Origin: Nostocaceae cyanobacterium CSSed10_463m
GTDB lineage: Bacteria; Cyanobacteriota; Cyanobacteriia; Cyanobacteriales; Nostocaceae
NCBI GenBank assembly: GCA_003556955.1
Contig: PWQB01000143.1
Coordinates: 1 to 9,573 of the forward strand
Direction of reading: 5' to 3'
Length of the DNA: 9,573 bases
Shown: positions 6,530 through 9,573 of the stretch, one piece after another
Numbering within the stretch: the stretch's first letter is position 1
Layout of the letters: every line of letters begins with the position of its first letter
The notes under the pieces: model-generated
Databases searched by the model: none
What the model saw: the letters and a program-made list of their open reading frames with translations, nothing else
Told to the model about the DNA's origin: nothing
Translations under genes and position numbers: made by a program

Positions 6530-6919
6530 ATGAAACGCGTCTTTTCTTGGTTACAAAATATAGTTTTGCGCCAAATTGTTATAGTTTGTCTGATAGGTTT
6601 TGCCTTTTTCTCATTCCAGGTTTTTAACTACGGTAACAATATGCTGGTGGCGCAAGCCGACACCGTAAAAACTCCAGAAGGCATTTATTACAAAGGTACG
6701 CCTGATAATAATACCTCCATTAGAAACGACAGACAGGTGAACCAGGCGCAGAAAAACCTCAAGGAAACTGCTGAGAATGTTCGAGAAAAGCTCAACCTAG
6801 ATGAACCCACACCCAAAGCCACAAAAGAATTTTTCCAGGGTGTTCAAGACCAAGTGGAAGAAACCGTTGAGCCAATTACAGGGACTCGCCGTGGATACTA
6901 TAGCAGAAATCACCAATGA
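6530..6919 (+). CDS. Small exported or membrane-anchored helical protein
   Basis: I do not recognise a family. The 129-residue product starts with a basic N terminus (MKRVFSWLQNIVLRQ) and a hydrophobic stretch (about 15-31), followed by a possible signal peptidase site after A43 (LVAQA-DTV); without cleavage it would be a single-pass anchor. The exported part is hydrophilic. It opens with TPEGIYYKGTPDN (48-60) and continues with charged amphipathic helices (about 68-90 and 97-115: QAQKNLKETAENVREKLNL, KEFFQGVQDQVEETVEPI) resembling LEA-like or stress-associated periplasmic proteins, then a basic, aromatic tail (TRRGYYSRNHQ). The start at 6530 is favoured because the signal sequence begins there; only a weak AGAAGA precedes it. 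An overlapping out-of-frame reading frame (6343-6627) is not coding. Co-transcription with the cupin 77 bp downstream is possible. Confidence 0.82.
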   Translation: MKRVFSWLQNIVLRQIVIVCLIGFAFFSFQVFNYGNNMLVAQADTVKTPEGIYYKGTPDNNTSIRNDRQVNQAQKNLKETAENVREKLNLDEPTPKATKEFFQGVQDQVEETVEPITGTRRGYYSRNHQ

Positions 6920-6996
6920 AATGCTTGCTGTAGCTAGGTTTTAGACTTTATCCAGAAAATAGACCAGCAAACCCCTAATTAAATCACAGGTTAATT

Positions 6997-7338
6997 ATGA
7001 CTGATACAAGTGTGAAAAAAATAGACTCTACCCATTCCCCTAAAGGTCAACTCGGTCAAAAATATCTGGCCTCTGGTAAATCACTTTCTATGCGTCTTTG
7101 GGAAGATGAACAACCAAGCGCGGATAAACAACCCACCTCCCGCGACTATGAAACAGTTGGCTATGCAATCAAAGGCCGTGCAGAACTACACATAGAAGGA
7201 CAAATGATTTTATTAGAACCGGGAAGTTCTTGGGTAGTCCCCAAAGGTGCAAATCATACGTACAAAATTCTTGAACCATTTACCGCAGTTGAAGCCACCA
7301 GTCCACCAGCGCAAATTCATGGACGAGATGAGAATTAA
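6997..7338 (+). CDS. Small single-domain cupin protein
   Basis: The 113-residue product is a single cupin barrel. Cupin motif 2 is clear: EPGSSWVVPKGANHTYKI (74-91), with the PxG turn and His87. Motif 1 falls in SRDYETVGYAIKGRAELHIEG (48-68), where the usual HxH metal pair is replaced by R49-D50-Y51-E52. E52 and H87 could still bind metal, but a canonical three-His, one-Glu site is missing, so it may be a non-catalytic or ligand-binding cupin. There is no signal peptide, so it is probably cytosolic. CAGG (6987-6990) lies 6 bases before the ATG. It is the last gene of the plus-strand run starting at 4743, and a hairpin 52 bp after the stop may end transcription. Substrate is unknown. Confidence 0.9.
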   Translation: MTDTSVKKIDSTHSPKGQLGQKYLASGKSLSMRLWEDEQPSADKQPTSRDYETVGYAIKGRAELHIEGQMILLEPGSSWVVPKGANHTYKILEPFTAVEATSPPAQIHGRDEN

Positions 7339-7389
7339 GTATTGTAGTGGCCTAGCAAGCTGAAAATGATCCATTATATTTCTCTTCTG

Positions 7390-7410
7390 GAGCAGGCATC
7401 TTGCCTGTTC
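7390..7410. terminator. Hairpin downstream of the cupin gene
   Basis: GAGCAGGCA (7390-7398) pairs with TGCCTGTTC (7402-7410) around TCT, with one G-U pair. It lies 52 bp after the cupin stop and is followed only by TGTTGT, so it is a weak terminator at best. The sequence resembles a palindrome repeated in cyanobacterial intergenic regions. Confidence 0.5.
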
Positions 7411-7676
7411 TGTTGTATTAACTGTACCTGATGCGGTGCAAAATATTCTTAGTAATAATTTAACAATTAACATAATCAACAAAAATTGATAAAAATATTT
7501 GTCAAATCGTTAAGAGTTATGTAATTAAATCTGAGCAATATTGTTAAATCTAGAAGCCAAAACCTAATCAGCAAGTAGGTTTGAGCTATTAATTACCAAG
7601 TCAATTAGCAAAGACTCCCCTTTTATTTTGACTCCGGCATTTGAGACAATCAGAAGCGATTTCATAATCAAGCACT

Positions 7677-7682
7677 TATAGT
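7677..7682 (+). promoter_or_regulatory. Possible -10 element for chlB
   Basis: TATAGT lies 30 bp before the chlB ATG. No TTGACA-like -35 sits at 16-18 bp; the nearest resemblance, TTGAGA at 7641-7646, is 30 bp away. This is a weak candidate only. Confidence 0.25.
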
Positions 7683-7695
7683 TATTTCAGTTGCA

Positions 7696-7702
7696 AAGGG
7701 AG
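7696..7702 (+). promoter_or_regulatory. Ribosome binding site deciding the chlB start
   Basis: AAGGGAG lies 9 bases before ATG 7712. An in-frame TTG at 7691 would place this site inside the gene and add seven residues foreign to the family, so ATG 7712 is the start. Confidence 0.85.
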
Positions 7703-7711
7703 AACACATTC

Positions 7712-9238
7712 ATGAAATTAGCTTACTGGATGTATGCAGGGCCAGCCCACATCGGCACACTGCGAGTCGCAAGTTCATTTAAAAACGTCCATGCGATTAT
7801 GCACGCCCCATTAGGCGATGACTACTTTAACGTCATGCGCTCCATGTTATCGCGGGAGAAAAACTTTACCCCTGTAACCACCAGTGTAGTTGACCGCAAC
7901 GTTTTAGCTAGAGGTTCTCAAGAAAAGGTGGTAGATAACATCACCCGCAAAGATGCAGAAGAACATCCCGATTTAATTGTGTTAACTCCCACCTGTACAT
8001 CTAGCATTTTGCAAGAAGATTTACATAACTTTGTCGAACGGGCGCAGTTAGAAGCCAAAGGTGATGTGATGTTAGCAGATGTCAATCACTACCGCTTTAA
8101 CGAACTGCAAGCCGCAGACCGCACCCTGCACCAAATTGTGCAGTATTACATCGAAAAAGCCCGGAAGCGGGGCGAATTACCGACAGGCAAAACGGCAAAA
8201 CCTTCTGTTAACATTATAGGTAATTCTACTCTTGGTTTTCATAACAACCACGACTGCACCGAACTCAAACGCCTCATGGCTGACTTAGGAATTGAAATCA
8301 ATACAATCATTCCTGAAGGTGCTTCGGTTCATGACTTGAAAAAATTACCCCAAGCTTGGTTTAACTTAGTTCCTTACCGAGAACTGGGTTTAGCCACTGC
8401 GGCTTACTTAGAAGAACAATTTGGAACCCCTTGCGTAGATATTACCCCAATGGGTGTAGTAGAAACTGCCAGATGTATCCGTAAAATTCAGCAAGTAATT
8501 AACGCCCAAGGCGCTGAAGCTGATTACGAAGCATTCATCACCGAACAAACCATGAATGTATCTCAAGCTGTGTGGTTCTCCCGTTCTATTGACTGTCAAA
8601 ACTTGACTGGTAAAAAAGCCGTAGTCTTTGGAGACAATACCCACGCTGCGGCCATGACCAAAATTTTGGCCAGAGAAATGGGGATTCACGTAGTTTGGGC
8701 GGGAACTTACTGTAAATATGATGCAGACTGGTTCCGCGAACAGGTAAGCGAATATTGCGACGAAGTGCTGATTACCGACGATCACGGAGAAATTGGAGAT
8801 GCGATCGCACGAGTGGAACCCTCAGCCATATTCGGTACACAAATGGAACGCCACGTTGGTAAACGCTTAGACATTCCTTGTGGAGTCATAGCTTCACCCA
8901 TACACGTCCAGAACTTCCCCATAGGATACAAACCATTTTTAGGTTACGAAGGGACAAATCAGATCACAGACTTGATATACAACTCCTTCACCTTGGGAAT
9001 GGAAGATCATCTTTTAGAAATCTTCGGGGGACACGACACCAAAGAAGTAATCACCAAAGGAATATCAGCCGACTCAGACCTCAACTGGTCGAAAGACGGA
9101 CAAGCCGAACTCAACAAAATTCCTGGATTTGTGCGAGGTAAAGTCAAACGCAACACCGAGAAATTTGCCCGTGAGAGAGGTTTCAAAGAGATTAACGCTG
9201 AAGTGCTATATGCAGCGAAAGAAGCCGTAGGCGCTTAA
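7712..9238 (+). CDS. chlB: Light-independent protochlorophyllide reductase subunit B
   Basis: ChlB, with ChlN, forms the catalytic NB component of dark-operative protochlorophyllide oxidoreductase. It receives electrons from the ATP-dependent ChlL protein and reduces the C17=C18 bond of protochlorophyllide to give chlorophyllide without light. The N terminus [20 protein letters not shown] is diagnostic, and the 508 residues match the usual cyanobacterial length. Asp36 (in APLGDD) is at the position known to ligate the NB [4Fe-4S] cluster; Asp294 (in [10 protein letters not shown]) probably matches the catalytic Asp described in BchB/Chl[12 protein letters not shown] (91-101), [10 protein letters not shown] (306-315) and [14 protein letters not shown] (411-424) are nitrogenase-like core segments. 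The C-terminal ~55 residues (from about 455, with [20 protein letters not shown]) fit the PCP_red domain. It is intact, cytosolic and apparently monocistronic; chlL and chlN are not in the window. Confidence 0.99.
   Translation: MKLAYWMYAGPAHIGTLRVASSFKNVHAIMHAPLGDDYFNVMRSMLSREKNFTPVTTSVVDRNVLARGSQEKVVDNITRKDAEEHPDLIVLTPTCTSSILQEDLHNFVERAQLEAKGDVMLADVNHYRFNELQAADRTLHQIVQYYIEKARKRGELPTGKTAKPSVNIIGNSTLGFHNNHDCTELKRLMADLGIEINTIIPEGASVHDLKKLPQAWFNLVPYRELGLATAAYLEEQFGTPCVDITPMGVVETARCIRKIQQVINAQGAEADYEAFITEQTMNVSQAVWFSRSIDCQNLTGKKAVVFGDNTHAAAMTKILAREMGIHVVWAGTYCKYDADWFREQVSEYCDEVLITDDHGEIGDAIARVEPSAIFGTQMERHVGKRLDIPCGVIASPIHVQNFPIGYKPFLGYEGTNQITDLIYNSFTLGMEDHLLEIFGGHDTKEVITKGISADSDLNWSKDGQAELNKIPGFVRGKVKRNTEKFARERGFKEINAEVLYAAKEAVGA
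8801..8808. repeat. HIP1 octamer GCGATCGC
   Basis: An exact GCGATCGC lies within the chlB coding sequence. It is a second instance of the cyanobacterial HIP1 palindrome. Confidence 0.85.
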
Positions 9239-9286
9239 TCCCACATTTGTCTACAGCTATTTTCAGGTAAATAGACCACACGGTAG

Positions 9287-9306
9287 GGGCGCAAGGCCTT
9301 GCGCCC
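9287..9306. terminator. Perfect 20-bp palindrome downstream of chlB
   Basis: GGGCGCAAGG (9287-9296) is followed directly by its reverse complement CCTTGCGCCC (9297-9306). It lies 48 bp after the chlB stop. With no loop and no T-run it is not a classical terminator, though it could stall or end transcription. The sequence looks like a dispersed cyanobacterial intergenic palindrome. Confidence 0.55.
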
Positions 9307-9338
9307 TGACGACAGATGTAGTTCTTCCCTGGTAGGGA

Positions 9339-9358
9339 AGGTGACGGTGTACACAGAA
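9339..9358 (+). repeat. GTGTACAC-centred repeat, copy A
   Basis: The sequence AGGTGACGGTGTACACAGAA matches copies B and C at 17 of 20 positions. The core GTGTACAC is itself palindromic. This copy lies just left of the C/G-rich element. Confidence 0.8.
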
Positions 9359-9365
9359 GTGATCT

Positions 9366-9426
9366 GATCCCCCTAAATCCCCCTTACAAAGGGGGACTTT
9401 GATTCTAATTCCCCCCCTTCTCAAGG
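9366..9426. repeat. C/G-rich hairpin repeat, right copy (inverted)
   Basis: The reverse complement of this stretch aligns with 14-73 over its whole length. One hairpin is intact: TCCCCCTT (9378-9385) and AAGGGGGA (9389-9396) with loop ACA. The second hairpin is shortened: CCTT CTC AAGG (9416-9426) runs directly into GTGTACAC copy B. The stem is conserved while the loop differs from the left copy. Confidence 0.85.
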
Positions 9427-9479
9427 CTACGGTGTACACACAAGTCGAAGTAAACTACTAGGCTACGGTGTACACACAA
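9424..9479 (+). repeat. GTGTACAC-centred repeats, copies B and C
   Basis: AGGCTACGGTGTACACACAA occurs identically at 9424-9443 and 9460-9479, offset by exactly 36 bp. The 16 bp between them are unrelated to the repeat. With copy A at 9339 there are three copies within 141 bp. Confidence 0.9.
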
Positions 9480-9502
9480 ATATTCTCCCAGTGTATGACC
9501 AA

Positions 9503-9515
9503 GCCCCGTTGGGGC
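9503..9515. repeat. Short hairpin GCCCC-GTT-GGGGC
   Basis: GCCCC (9503-9507) and GGGGC (9511-9515) form a 5-bp stem with loop GTT. It abuts the GGGGTGT array and may be part of the same repeat cluster. Confidence 0.55.
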
Positions 9516-9548
9516 GGGGTGTGGGGTGTGGGGTGTGGGGTCTAGGGG
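9516..9548 (+). repeat. Tandem heptamer array GGGGTGT (STRR type)
   Basis: GGGGTGT occurs three times (9516-9536), followed by GGGGTCT (9537-9543) and a partial AGGGG. This is a further heptamer class in the window, unrelated in sequence to GATTTTG and CCCTGCT. Positions 9549-9573 show no feature. Confidence 0.85.
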
Positions 9549-9573
9549 AGAAAGAGCATCGAACAACCAGTGA

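Larger units (their letters stand above)
7339..7711. other. Spacer between cupin gene and chlB
   Basis: This 373-bp region contains the hairpin at 7390-7410, then a very AT-rich stretch (about 7440-7560) and the chlB leader. I see no small ORF with a ribosome binding site, no tRNA and no riboswitch-like structure. It should contain the chlB promoter, but only a weak -10 candidate can be pointed to. Confidence 0.6.

Noticed and set aside
6343..6627. Plus-strand reading frame of 94 codons
   Set aside because: It consists largely of translated heptamer repeats and then overlaps the signal-peptide gene at 6530 out of frame; there is no ribosome binding site.
7415..7427. NtcA-like site GTA-N-TAC upstream of chlB
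   Set aside because: The spacing is seven bases, not the eight required, and no suitably placed -10 follows.
7213..7482. Minus-strand reading frame of 89 codons
   Set aside because: It lies opposite the 3' part of the cupin gene and the AT-rich spacer, with no family resemblance or ribosome binding site.
7691..7711. TTG start extending chlB by seven residues
   Set aside because: The extension would contain the AAGGGAG ribosome binding site, and the family starts at [14 protein letters not shown] 7712 gives the usual 508 residues.
8408..8785. Minus-strand reading frame of 125 codons
   Set aside because: It is entirely antisense to chlB, a strongly conserved gene, and its translation resembles no protein.
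14..9426. Composite transposon bounded by the inverted elements
   Set aside because: There is no transposase or integrase inside, chlB is a core gene, and similar hairpin repeats are known as dispersed cyanobacterial elements; a mobile unit is not supported.
9424..9479. CRISPR-like array (20-bp repeats at 36-bp offset)
   Set aside because: Only two exact copies with a 16-bp gap, a palindromic core, no cas genes, and a third diverged copy at a different distance; a dispersed repeat fits better.

Overview
The window reads as chromosome from a filamentous, probably heterocyst-forming cyanobacterium (Nostocales; Nostoc, Anabaena and relatives). This rests on a full-length chlB (dark-operative protochlorophyllide reductase subunit), two HIP1 octamers (GCGATCGC), several tandem heptamer repeats of the STRR kind known from heterocystous cyanobacteria, and several cyanobacteria-like small protein families. 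The genus assignment is inference; no rRNA or marker beyond chlB is present.

Layout, left to right. Positions 1-165 hold a C/G-rich double-hairpin repeat and a copy of a second dispersed repeat. A minus-strand SnoaL/NTF2-like gene follows (220-606). On the plus strand come a small exported protein (801-1190) with a good terminator, then a large 788-residue protein (1460-3826) with a cyanobacterial-type N-terminal region and one complete seven-bladed WD40 propeller. Just after its stop is what looks like a decayed extra WD40 blade, cut off by the second copy of the dispersed repeat, then a perfect 15-bp-arm hairpin. A minus-strand acidic protein of probable DUF6335 type (4021-4428) lies divergent to a plus-strand run: DUF2267 protein (4743-5147), a DJ-1/PfpI domain fused to a helical ferritin-like region (5209-6300), a small exported helical protein (6530-6919) and a small cupin (6997-7338). 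chlB (7712-9238) follows after a 373-bp spacer, and the right end is packed with nested repeats.

How the genes relate: chlB works with ChlN and ChlL (not in this window) in light-independent chlorophyll synthesis and appears to be its own transcription unit. The block 4021-7338 combines families often seen near stress-response genes in cyanobacteria (DUF6335, DUF2267, DJ-1/PfpI, cupin); a shared stress role is inference from context only. I see no phage, transposase, CRISPR array, toxin-antitoxin or defence operon.

The most unusual material is in the repeats: a ~60-bp element in inverted orientation at both ends of the window, a GTGTACAC-centred repeat whose two copies flank the right-hand element, a ~50-bp direct repeat linking positions 116 and 3918, at least three distinct heptamer arrays, and an imperfect palindrome in the divergent DUF6335/DUF2267 promoter region. 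Among proteins, the DJ-1/PfpI-helical fusion and the WD40 protein's uncharacterised N-terminal half deserve attention.
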